A DNA stretch of 64,000 bases, from positions 1-64,000 of the forward strand of contig CAYSQJ010000001.1 of NCBI GenBank assembly GCA_964433345.1, written 5' to 3'. Made by a program: the position numbers and the translations under genes. Positions 16,856 to 25,208 of this stretch are shown here, piece by piece; positions within the stretch are counted from its first letter, which is position 1; each line of letters begins with the position of its first letter. Source of the DNA: Ga0077527 sp964433345 (GTDB taxonomy: Bacteria; Pseudomonadota; Gammaproteobacteria; Burkholderiales; SG8-41). The notes below the pieces were generated by a model. It ran no database searches. It had not been told where the DNA came from and saw nothing but the letters and a program-made list of their open reading frames with translations.

Positions 16856-19372
16856 TTACTTTCGGCTGCCGGCACGTTTTTTCTTGGCGGGCGCCGCAGT
16901 TTTCGCGGCACCATCCTTTGCAGCCCTCGGCGCAAATTCAAAGCCGATCTTTCCGTCGGGCTGCTTGACTAGGAAGGCCTTGAAGCGCCGTCCATTGCGG
17001 TTCGAGACAAATCCGTCAAGCAGGTCGGTGCGTCCGGATTTCAGCAGCTTTTCCATCTGTGCGGGCTGTATCTCCTGGCGCAGGATCACTTTCCCTGTCC
17101 GAAAATCACAGGTTTTTCGCGGCATGTTTTCGCAAACATAGTTCATTCCGTGCTCGTAGACCTTGCCCTTGCATTTCGGACAGTCTCCGAGCGCGTGCTT
17201 GCCGCTGAAATCGATTTCCTCAACCTCGTCGTCGGCCCCGTTCTGGCCGAAGTCGAACTCGAGCTTGAGGTTGCTGTTGTCCTTGTCCTCGACGATGCGC
17301 AGGATCGCCGCAAACGGGCGCCCCATTTTTGAACGAAAGCCCTGCAGGGGTCCGATTGTGCGCTCGCGCAGCAGGGTTTCGACTTCCTCGAGTTCAAACT
17401 GGCGCCCGCCGGGCACTTTGGAGATCGAAAATCCGCAGCTCTCGCAGGCAAAGCGCCGGTAATTCTCCTTCACCGTGCTACCGCAGTTCGGACATGGCGT
17501 CTTCAGGGTCGCATAGTCTCCGGGAATGGTCTCGCTGTCGTATTCCTTTGCGCGCCGGACGATGCGTTCGGTGATTTTCGAGATCTCCTTCATGAAGGTC
17601 TCGCGCTTGAGCTTGCCGCGTTCCATCTGCAGCAGCTTGTACTCCCATTCCCCCGTCAGCTCGGGCTGGGTCAGCTCATTGACACCGAGGCCGTTGAGCA
17701 GGGTCATCAGCTGGAACGCCTTCGCTGTCGGAATCAGTTCCCGGCCTTCCCGCACCAGATATTTCTCCGTGATCAGGCGTTCGATGATCGCGGCGCGGGT
17801 CGCCGGGGTGCCCAGTCCCTTCTGGGCCATTGCTTCGCGCAGTTCATCGTCATCGATCAGCTTGCCGGCGCCTTCCATTGCGCTGAGCAGCGTCGCCTCC
17901 GAATAGCGGGCGGGCGGGCGGGTGGCCAGGCCGATTGCGTTTACCTCCTGCGCTTCCGGTTTTTCGCCCTTTGCCACGACCGGCAGATTGGCGCTCTCCT
18001 GCTGCTCGTCCTTGCCGTAAATCGCGAGCCAGCCCGGTTTAACCAGGATCTTGCCCTCGGTTTTGAACTTGTGGGACGCCACCTCGGTGATGCGGGTGGT
18101 CACCAGATACTCGGCTGCCGGAAAAAACACCGCCATGAACCGGCGGACCACAAGATCATAGATTTTCTGCTGTACTTCGTTGAGGTTCTTCGGCGGCTGG
18201 GGCGTCGGAATGATCGCGAAGTGATCGGAAATCTTGCTGTTGTCGAAAATCCGCTTGTTGGGCTTGATCCACTTGCCCTTGATGATTTCCTTCGCAAAGG
18301 AGCCCAGCTCGGGTTCCTTGGAGAGCGCTTCCAGCGCGGTTTTGACCGTGGCCTGGTAATCCTCCGGCAGGTGCCGTGAATCCGTACGCGGGTAAGTCAG
18401 CGCCTTGTGTTTCTCGTAAAGTTCCTGTGCGATCGACAGCGTTACCTTCGCCGAGAATCCGAAGCGGCCATTTGCCTCGCGCTGCAGGGATGTCAGGTCG
18501 AAAAGCATCGGCGACAGCTGTGAAGACGGTTTGGATTCCTCGGTGACAGTGCCCGGCTTGCCCCGGCAGTCTTCGGCGATCCGCTCTGCGGCTGCCCTGT
18601 CCCAGAGGCGGTTGTCCTTTTTCTCCGGATCGTTCTCGTCGCGCTTGAACGCCGGATCGAACCAGCGGCCCTCGTAATCGCCGGCCTTTGCCGCAAAGCT
18701 TGCGCGCACTTCCCAGTAATCGCGCGGTATGAACTTGCGGATCTTCTGTTCGCGATCAACCACGATCATCAGGGTCGGCGTCTGCACGCGACCGACAGTG
18801 GTCAGGTAGAAACCTCCGCCCTTGCTGTTGAAGGCGGTCATTGCCCGGGTGCCGTTGATGCCGACCAGCCAGTCGGCCTCGCTGCGGCTGCGCGCGGCAT
18901 CGGCCAGAGGTTTCATTTCGTCATCGGAGCGAAGGTGTTCGAAACCTTCGCGGATCGCGGCCGGGGTCATCGACTGCAGCCACAGCCGGGATACTGGCTT
19001 GTTGGTTTTGGTCGCCTGCTCGATATAGCGGAAAATCAGTTCACCCTCGCGTCCGGCGTCACAGGCGTTGATCAGTGCCGTGACGTCCTTGCGCTTGATC
19101 AGCTTGGCCAGCACTTTAAGACGTGCTTCACTCTTGGCAATCGGGTTGAGGTCGAAATGCGGCGGAATGACGGGTAGGTTTGCAAATGACCATTTGCCGC
19201 GCTTGACCTCGAATTCCTCCGGCGCTGCTATTTCCAGCAGATGGCCGACCGCGGACGACACGATGTACTCGTCGTTCTCGAAATATTCGGCGTGCTTGGT
19301 GAAACCACCGAGGACACGGGCAATGTCACTGGCGACCGAAGGTTTCTCCGCGATGATGAGCGTTTTCGCCAT
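16856..19372 (-). CDS. topB: DNA topoisomerase III
   Basis: 838-residue type IA topoisomerase that decatenates and unlinks DNA. The TOPRIM domain carries AEKPSVA (8-14) and CDAGREGELIFRYI (104-117). The active-site tyrosine is Tyr327 in LTYPRTDSRHLP. Two zinc-ribbon-like segments follow (CPNCG...CESCG near residue 655, and CPKCKG...C near 735), ending in a Lys/Ala-rich tail. It is longer than E. coli TopB (653) because of this extended C-terminus, the form usual in betaproteobacteria. It lies downstream of dprA with a 111-base gap. Confidence 0.95.
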   Translation of the reverse strand: MAKTLIIAEKPSVASDIARVLGGFTKHAEYFENDEYIVSSAVGHLLEIAAPEEFEVKRGKWSFANLPVIPPHFDLNPIAKSEARLKVLAKLIKRKDVTALINACDAGREGELIFRYIEQATKTNKPVSRLWLQSMTPAAIREGFEHLRSDDEMKPLADAARSRSEADWLVGINGTRAMTAFNSKGGGFYLTTVGRVQTPTLMIVVDREQKIRKFIPRDYWEVRASFAAKAGDYEGRWFDPAFKRDENDPEKKDNRLWDRAAAERIAEDCRGKPGTVTEESKPSSQLSPMLFDLTSLQREANGRFGFSAKVTLSIAQELYEKHKALTYPRTDSRHLPEDYQATVKTALEALSKEPELGSFAKEIIKGKWIKPNKRIFDNSKISDHFAIIPTPQPPKNLNEVQQKIYDLVVRRFMAVFFPAAEYLVTTRITEVASHKFKTEGKILVKPGWLAIYGKDEQQESANLPVVAKGEKPEAQEVNAIGLATRPPARYSEATLLSAMEGAGKLIDDDELREAMAQKGLGTPATRAAIIERLITEKYLVREGRELIPTAKAFQLMTLLNGLGVNELTQPELTGEWEYKLLQMERGKLKRETFMKEISKITERIVRRAKEYDSETIPGDYATLKTPCPNCGSTVKENYRRFACESCGFSISKVPGGRQFELEEVETLLRERTIGPLQGFRSKMGRPFAAILRIVEDKDNSNLKLEFDFGQNGADDEVEEIDFSGKHALGDCPKCKGKVYEHGMNYVCENMPRKTCDFRTGKVILRQEIQPAQMEKLLKSGRTDLLDGFVSNRNGRRFKAFLVKQPDGKIGFEFAPRAAKDGAAKTAAPAKKKRAGSRK

Positions 19373-19483
19373 GTAAGCTGTTGAAGTTGCGGCTTTAATA
19401 CCGCTGCAGGAGGCCCCTTAAGGCGGGGGCCCGGAAAAGAGCGCCCGATAATAAGAACAAACCGGGGCCAGCGCAAGCCGGCT

Positions 19484-20569
19484 TCAGAACACTCTCTGCC
19501 AGCGGCTTCCGGGCAGCGCCGCGATCATTCCGGCCACTTCGAGCTCGGTCAAGGCCGTATTGATGCTTTCAATCGGCAGACCGCTGCGCAACTGCAATGT
19601 GTCGATATCCATCGGCTCGAAGCCAAAATGAACGAGCAGTGGGTGATCATCATCCTTGGTGGTGCCTGTTGCCGGAGTCTGTCCGGAGGAATGCTGCAGT
19701 CCGAGTTCCTCAAGCACGTCCTCGGCGGACTCGACCAGCTTGGCGCCCTGCTTGATCAGCGCATGGCAGCCTTTGGCCAGTGGCGAGTGTATTGATCCTG
19801 GAATCGCGAACACATCGCGACCCTGCTCCGCGGCGAGGCGCGCAGTAATCAGCGAGCCGCTGGAAATTGCCGCCTCGACGATCAGACACCCTCTGGACAA
19901 TCCGCAGATCAGGCGGTTGCGTCTCGGAAAATTTGCGGCCAGGGCGGGAGTACCCAGCGGAAACTCGGATACCAGGGTGCCCTGCTCCGCAATCCGGTGC
20001 GCGAGTTCACGGTTGCGTGCCGGGTACACGATATCCAGTCCAGTGCCCACAACCGCAACAGTCGAACCTGTTCCCGCGAGACCGCCACGGTGCGCGGCGG
20101 CATCGATACCCAGCGCAAGCCCGCTGATGATCGCAAGCCCCGCATTGCTCAGCGCCTCGGCAAATGCCTCTGCATTGGCGATGCCTTGTGCCGTCGCATT
20201 GCGACTACCCACGATTGCCAGTCCAGGATGCTTCACGAGGTCAAGACGTCCCTTGACGTAAAGCAGAGGTGGAGGATCTGGAATTTCGAGGAGTGATTTC
20301 GGGTACTCCGCATCAGCCAGTGTGATGATGCGATTCGCAGGATCCTCCAGCCACGGTTCCACTGTCGCCCACGCCGAACGGTCGGCGCCGCCCTTGCCGA
20401 TGGCCAGGGCGATTTTTTCGCTGACGATGGCGCGGAGCGCGGGCTGACTGGATGAAAGTACGGCTTCGGGGCTGCCCAGCGCGAGCAGGAGCCTGCGCAG
20501 CGACTGATGGCCCAGACCGGGAAGCAGGCTGAGGCGCAGCCAGGCTTCAAGCTCTGCGTGGACCGTCAT
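19484..20569 (-). CDS. dprA: DNA processing protein DprA
   Basis: 361-residue DprA/Smf, which loads RecA on incoming single-stranded DNA during transformation. The Rossmann-like core has AIVGSRNATAQG near residue 117, SGLALGIDAAAHRGGL and the FPRRNRLICGLS block. A C-terminal winged-helix domain (about residues 300-360) completes it, and an N-terminal helix-hairpin-like region starts the protein. The smg (DUF494) gene that often sits between dprA and topB is not present in the 111-base gap. Confidence 0.94.
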   Translation of the reverse strand: MTVHAELEAWLRLSLLPGLGHQSLRRLLLALGSPEAVLSSSQPALRAIVSEKIALAIGKGGADRSAWATVEPWLEDPANRIITLADAEYPKSLLEIPDPPPLLYVKGRLDLVKHPGLAIVGSRNATAQGIANAEAFAEALSNAGLAIISGLALGIDAAAHRGGLAGTGSTVAVVGTGLDIVYPARNRELAHRIAEQGTLVSEFPLGTPALAANFPRRNRLICGLSRGCLIVEAAISSGSLITARLAAEQGRDVFAIPGSIHSPLAKGCHALIKQGAKLVESAEDVLEELGLQHSSGQTPATGTTKDDDHPLLVHFGFEPMDIDTLQLRSGLPIESINTALTELEVAGMIAALPGSRWQRVF

Positions 20570-20625
20570 GGGTACCGTCGCCGCAGAGCGGACGTCAAAC
20601 CGGGGGAGCGGGGCGCTCCCTGCAA

Positions 20626-21768
20626 CTACGGATTGGTGACGAAATCGGAAACGGCGACCGGGCGGCTGGCTTCCATGACCAGTGCGAAAGATGCCCGGTC
20701 AAAAGTCCGGAAAACCATCACCAGACCATAACGTTCATCCGGCAGCTGGGCGATATTGTCGCGGGTGACCGCCTCGCCCCGCGGCAACAACTTGTCGCGC
20801 GGCGCCAGGGGTTCGCTGTAGTAGACGCGCGGCGTATCACTGCCGGTGATGCCGCTGCGGCCGAACAGGGGCGCCGTGCGCTGGCTGTAGCGAGCGCTGG
20901 TCTGGCTGCGCTCGATGGCGAGTACGGTACCGACATCCAGTCCGTCCCTGCTGCCCTTGGACAGGGCAACGATGGACAACGGCCCGGTTTCCTGCAGGCT
21001 GCCGTAAGCCGAGACGATGCGTCCCTTGACCGGTACTTTCGGTGGATGCGGCACATAGGCAAAGACGGGTGTCTGCTTGCCCAGCGGCACCAGGCGATCG
21101 TCCTGATAGATTTCCTGGACCGAACGCACGATGTCGATGGTGGCGACCTCGCCGTGCCGGCTGACCCGCGCATCGCCCAGATAGGTGGCTTCGTAGCCCA
21201 GGATTTCCTGGGTTTCGGGATCGACCAGCGGATCACCCCTGCGGAAAATCTGCCACTGATTGCCCTTGTCCTTGGTAATCCCGCGGACGAAGGCGCGGTC
21301 GCCCGCGCCGAGCGTGACCCGGCTTTCGGAAGTAGCCACGATGCGCGGCGCGGAATCAAGTTCGGTGGCACTGACCACCAGCGGTTTCGACAGGAAGGGC
21401 TCGATCACCGAGGGCGGTATGCTGGGCACTGCACTGCGTGCGCTGGGCTCGCTGCGAACTTTTGGTGACAGCCGGGTGGTGCCCAGCTGCACCAGTTTCA
21501 ACTCGGCCTTGCCGCTGCTGCGATCCAGCACAATCACGTCGCCCGGATAAATCAGGTGGGGATTCTTAACCTGTTCCTGATTCATTTTCCACAATTCGGG
21601 CCAGCGCCAGGGCTCATTCAGGTAGCGCCCTGAAATGCTCCACAGCGTGTCCCCCTTTTGTACAACATAACGATCGGGGGCCGCATCCTTGAGCGCTGCA
21701 GCTTCGGCGGCATGCGCGAGGGACACCGGAGTTATCAAAAAAATCAGGGATATAATTGCGTTTCGCAT
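20626..21768 (-). CDS. Secreted LysM-domain protein
   Basis: 380-residue predicted exported protein from the ATG at 21768, with a signal peptide MRNAIISLIFLITPVSLAHA. The LysM peptidoglycan-binding domain (about residues 34-83: YVVQKGDTLWSISGRYL...LIYPGDVIVL) is followed by about 295 residues without a familiar enzymatic motif. Proteins of this layout are conserved between dprA and a divergent def in betaproteobacteria. Role is probably cell-envelope related; no catalytic function can be assigned. The frame is open 20 codons upstream, but that part lacks signal-peptide character. Confidence 0.82.
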   Translation of the reverse strand: MRNAIISLIFLITPVSLAHAAEAAALKDAAPDRYVVQKGDTLWSISGRYLNEPWRWPELWKMNQEQVKNPHLIYPGDVIVLDRSSGKAELKLVQLGTTRLSPKVRSEPSARSAVPSIPPSVIEPFLSKPLVVSATELDSAPRIVATSESRVTLGAGDRAFVRGITKDKGNQWQIFRRGDPLVDPETQEILGYEATYLGDARVSRHGEVATIDIVRSVQEIYQDDRLVPLGKQTPVFAYVPHPPKVPVKGRIVSAYGSLQETGPLSIVALSKGSRDGLDVGTVLAIERSQTSARYSQRTAPLFGRSGITGSDTPRVYYSEPLAPRDKLLPRGEAVTRDNIAQLPDERYGLVMVFRTFDRASFALVMEASRPVAVSDFVTNP

Positions 21769-21881
21769 GTGGGGCCCCACCTTTTGAACATGTCGTCCGC
21801 ACTCGCCCCGGGCGAGCGCCGGCAACACGTAAGAGTTTGGTTTAAATTCTGCATCTAGCTGATTAAATAGGCAAGTTTTTC

Positions 21882-22385
21882 ATGGCTTTGCTCCAGATAC
21901 TGCACTACCCCGATCCGAGGCTGCACAAAGTTGCCGCTCCGGTAGCCCGGGTGGATGACAAAATTCGTAAATTAATCAAAGACATGGCGGAGACCATGTA
22001 CGCTGCCCCGGGTATTGGCCTGGCCGCAACACAGGTGGACGTTCACCAGCAGATCATCGTCATCGATATTTCCGAAACCCGCGATCAGCTGCAGGTGCTG
22101 ATCAACCCGGAAATCATAAGCGCGGAGGGCGAAGAAGAATGTGAAGAAGGTTGTCTTTCGGTGCCCGGAATCTACGAAAAAGTGACCCGCGCAGCAAAAG
22201 TCGTGGTTTCGGCGCTGGACGACGCAGGGAACAGGCGGACCATCGAGGCCGACGGCCTGCTGGCCGTATGTATTCAGCACGAGATGGACCACCTGATCGG
22301 CCGGGTGTTCGTGGAAAAGCTGTCACGCCTCAAGCAACAGCGCATCGTCGCCAGACTCAACAAGCAGCAGCGGCAGGCGATGTAG
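21882..22385 (+). CDS. def: Peptide deformylase
   Basis: 167-residue metalloenzyme that removes the N-terminal formyl group from nascent proteins. All three family motifs are intact: GIGLAATQ (44-51), EGCLS (89-93, metal ligand Cys91) and QHEMDHLIG (132-140, ligands His133 and His137, catalytic Glu134). It heads the def-fmt-rsmB run and is divergent from the LysM gene. The gap of 113 bases between them is AT-rich and must hold both promoters. Confidence 0.97.
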   Translation: MALLQILHYPDPRLHKVAAPVARVDDKIRKLIKDMAETMYAAPGIGLAATQVDVHQQIIVIDISETRDQLQVLINPEIISAEGEEECEEGCLSVPGIYEKVTRAAKVVVSALDDAGNRRTIEADGLLAVCIQHEMDHLIGRVFVEKLSRLKQQRIVARLNKQQRQAM

Positions 22386-22414
22386 CCCGGCCACGGCCGG
22401 ACACTGGCGTATCC

Positions 22415-23341
22415 TTGAATCTCATTTTCGCAGGAACTCCCGTTTTCGCAGCGATGGCGCTGGAAGCGCTGTTTGATGCCGGACACCAGGTATCGCTGGT
22501 ACTGACCCAGCCTGACCGGCCGGCCGGCCGCGGCCTCAAGCCGCAGCCTTCCGCCGTCAAGCAGCTTGCGCTTGCGCGGCAACTGGAGATAGCACAGCCG
22601 CCAACCCTCCGCGACGAAGCCGTTGTCGAGCAGCTCCGGAGCCTGAACGCGGACGCGATGGTGGTTGCCGCCTATGGACTGATGATCCCGCCCCCGCTGC
22701 TGGCCATGCCACGGCTGGGTTGCCTGAACATCCATGCTTCCCTGTTGCCGCGCTGGCGCGGCGCCGCCCCCATACAGCGGGCGATTCTTGCGGGCGACCG
22801 CGAGACCGGTGTCACCATCATGCAGATGGATGAAGGACTGGATACCGGCGCGATGCTGCTTCAGGTCACCGTCGCGATCGACGGTGGCGATACCGCAGGT
22901 GTCCTTCATGACAAGCTGGCTCGGGCCGGCGCCGAACTCATCGTGCGCGCATTGCACGAAGCCCCTCTTGCTTCCGTGCCGCAGGATCAGGCACAAGCCA
23001 CCTACGCCGCAAAGCTGAACAAGGCGGAAGCGGCCATTGACTGGAGCCGGACCGCAGACGAAATCGATCGCCAGATCCGCGCTTTCAACCCGGTGCCCGG
23101 TGCATACACGGTGCTCGCGGGGCAACCATTGAAAATCTGGCGCGCCGAGCCGGTGGCGACATGTCCGGCAGAGGCTGTTCCCGGAACCGTGCTGCAGATC
23201 GATGGCGGCGTGCCCCGGGTTGCGACCGGCAGCGGCAGCCTTCGCCTGCTGGAGCTGCAACGTGCCGGCGGCAAGAGGGTTGGCGCGCAGGCCTTTCTCT
23301 CGGGCATGCCTTTGACCTCGGGCAGCCGTCTTGGCGCCTAA
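22415..23341 (+). CDS. fmt: Methionyl-tRNA formyltransferase
   Basis: 308-residue enzyme that formylates initiator Met-tRNA, the partner activity of deformylase. The formyltransferase domain carries HASLLPRWRGAAPIQRAI and MDEGLDTGAML; the C-terminal OB-like domain has FNPVPGAYT. The best start is a TTG at 22415, giving (M)NLIFAGTPVFAAMALEAL, the normal N-terminus. The frame is open far upstream into def, but that part overlaps def and is not conserved. Ribosome-binding site is weak. Confidence 0.94.
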   Translation: MNLIFAGTPVFAAMALEALFDAGHQVSLVLTQPDRPAGRGLKPQPSAVKQLALARQLEIAQPPTLRDEAVVEQLRSLNADAMVVAAYGLMIPPPLLAMPRLGCLNIHASLLPRWRGAAPIQRAILAGDRETGVTIMQMDEGLDTGAMLLQVTVAIDGGDTAGVLHDKLARAGAELIVRALHEAPLASVPQDQAQATYAAKLNKAEAAIDWSRTADEIDRQIRAFNPVPGAYTVLAGQPLKIWRAEPVATCPAEAVPGTVLQIDGGVPRVATGSGSLRLLELQRAGGKRVGAQAFLSGMPLTSGSRLGA

Positions 23342-23377
23342 GTCTGTTTCGATTACCTCTCTCCGGTCTTACTGAAC

Positions 23378-24661
23378 ATGGAAAACGTGCAGTGTCTAGC
23401 CGCAGGCGCCCTGGCGCGGGTGCTGTCCGGCCGCAGCCTGGATGCGCAGCTTGCGGCGGTATGGCGGGATGAACCGGCGCTGAGTCCGCAACAGCGGGGG
23501 GGCGTGCAGGATCTCGTCTACGGCGCATTGCGCCACCTGGGCACGCTGGATGCGATCCTGGCGCAACTGCTGCAAAAGCCGCTTGCCGATGCCCCGGTGC
23601 GCAGCCTGTTGCGCGTTGCGCTGTACCAGCTCGCGCATACGCGGGCGAGCGCCCATGCCATCGTCGATCATGCGGTGACGGCCTGCGGCCGCATCGGACA
23701 TCCCCAGGCCCGTGGTCTGGTCAACGCAGTGCTGCGCAATTATTTGCGCCGCCGCGCGGAAATAGACGCCGTTGCGGCATCCACCGACGAGGGGCGTTAT
23801 TCCTATCCCTCATGGTGGATCGGCAAGCTCGCCGCAGACTATCCCGAACACTGGCGCGGCATGCTCGAGGCCGGCAACGCCCGCCCGCCGCTTACCCTGC
23901 GGGTCAACCAGCGCAGGATCAGCCGCGAGGACTATCTCCAGCTGCTTGCTCAACAGGGAATCGTAGCCGTCCCCGTGGGCCGGGCCGGGGTGATCGTGAC
24001 CAAGCCCTGTCCGGTATCGCAGCTGCCGGGTTTTGCCGAGGGCCATGCGTCGGTGCAGGATGCCGGAGCCCAGCTGGCGGCAGAGATACTCGACGTCCAT
24101 CCGGGCATGCGCGTGCTGGACGCCTGCGCCGCGCCCGGCGGCAAAAGCGCTCACCTGCTGGAACTCGCCGATATCGACCTCGTTGCCGCGGACATAGATG
24201 CGGGACGGCTGCAGCGTGTTGCCGAGAACCTGTCGCGGTTGTCGCTGCGCGCGCTGCTGTTGCAGGCCGATGCCGAAACGCCCGACGCCTGGACCGGAGC
24301 GGGCAGCTTTGACCGCATACTGGCTGACGTCCCGTGCACCGCCTCGGGGGTGGTGCGCCGCCACCCGGACATCAAGTGGCTGCGCAAGCCGACGGACATT
24401 GCGGCAATGACCCGGCGTCAGGCGCGCATCCTTGATACGCTTTGGCGGATGCTGAGTGGAGGTGGTAAATTGCTGTATGCAACCTGCTCACTGTTCCGCG
24501 AAGAGAATGGCCGGCAGGTCGAGGCGTTTCTTGCCCGCCATGCCGATGCGCGGCCGGTTCCCCTGATGCTGACTGCCGACGGCATAACCCAGATTGAGGG
24601 CCAACTCATTCCCGATGCAGCGCATGACGGTTTTTTCTACGCCCTTCTGGAAAAGATCTGA
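23378..24661 (+). CDS. rsmB: 16S rRNA (cytosine967-C5)-methyltransferase RsmB
   Basis: 427-residue m5C methyltransferase (Fmu/Sun). An N-terminal NusB-like RNA-binding domain (about residues 1-140) precedes a Rossmann SAM-binding domain with VLDACAAPGGKSAHLLEL. The double-cysteine active site is in ADVPCTASGVVRRHPDIKW and LLYATCSLFREE. It continues the conserved def-fmt-rsmB order, and its last bases overlap the next gene. Confidence 0.96.
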   Translation: MENVQCLAAGALARVLSGRSLDAQLAAVWRDEPALSPQQRGGVQDLVYGALRHLGTLDAILAQLLQKPLADAPVRSLLRVALYQLAHTRASAHAIVDHAVTACGRIGHPQARGLVNAVLRNYLRRRAEIDAVAASTDEGRYSYPSWWIGKLAADYPEHWRGMLEAGNARPPLTLRVNQRRISREDYLQLLAQQGIVAVPVGRAGVIVTKPCPVSQLPGFAEGHASVQDAGAQLAAEILDVHPGMRVLDACAAPGGKSAHLLELADIDLVAADIDAGRLQRVAENLSRLSLRALLLQADAETPDAWTGAGSFDRILADVPCTASGVVRRHPDIKWLRKPTDIAAMTRRQARILDTLWRMLSGGGKLLYATCSLFREENGRQVEAFLARHADARPVPLMLTADGITQIEGQLIPDAAHDGFFYALLEKI

Positions 24662-25208
24662 GCTCGCGGCGCTGCTGCTGCTGGCACTGCTGCTGGCGGC
24701 AGCGAGCGCCTTTGCGGCGCAGCCGCATGGCATCGAGGTGCGCAATGCCTCGTTTGTCACCGAGGAAGACCATTACCTGCTGGATGCCGACATCGATGTC
24801 GTGTTGTCGGCCCCGCTCGAGGATGCGCTGAACAAGGGGATACCCCTTTATTTCACACTCGAGTTCGAACTGGTGAGACCCCGCTGGTACTGGTTCAACG
24901 ACCGTGCACTTGTGAGGGAGCAGCAGTACCGATTGTCGTACAGCGCGCTCACCCGCCAGTACCGCATCGGCATCGGCGCCTTCTACCAGAATTTTCCGAC
25001 GCTCAAGGAAGCGCTCCAGGTCATGAGCAAGGTGCGCCGGCGCGAGGAGCCGGAGCCTGGCTCGCTGAGCAAGGGGACGACTTATACCGCCGGCCTGCGC
25101 CTGCGGCTTGACACTTCGCAGCTGCCCAAGCCGTTCAACCTGAATGCGCTGGGCTCGCGCGAGTGGAGCCTCGGTTCGGACTGGTATCGCTGGACGGTCA
25201 CGCCATGA
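24624..25208 (+). CDS. DUF4390-family exported protein
   Basis: 194-residue protein with an N-terminal signal sequence (MTVFSTPFWKRSELAALLLLALLLAAASAFA) and a beta-rich mature region of DUF4390 type (RPRWYWFNDRALVREQQYRLSYSALTRQYRI in parts). The ATG at 24624 (or 24615, three residues longer) overlaps the end of rsmB by about 40 bases; its stop overlaps the ntrY ATG. The family nearly always precedes ntrYX in betaproteobacteria, so it is probably linked to the sensor, but its function is not established. Confidence 0.8.
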   Translation: MTVFSTPFWKRSELAALLLLALLLAAASAFAAQPHGIEVRNASFVTEEDHYLLDADIDVVLSAPLEDALNKGIPLYFTLEFELVRPRWYWFNDRALVREQQYRLSYSALTRQYRIGIGAFYQNFPTLKEALQVMSKVRRREEPEPGSLSKGTTYTAGLRLRLDTSQLPKPFNLNALGSREWSLGSDWYRWTVTP

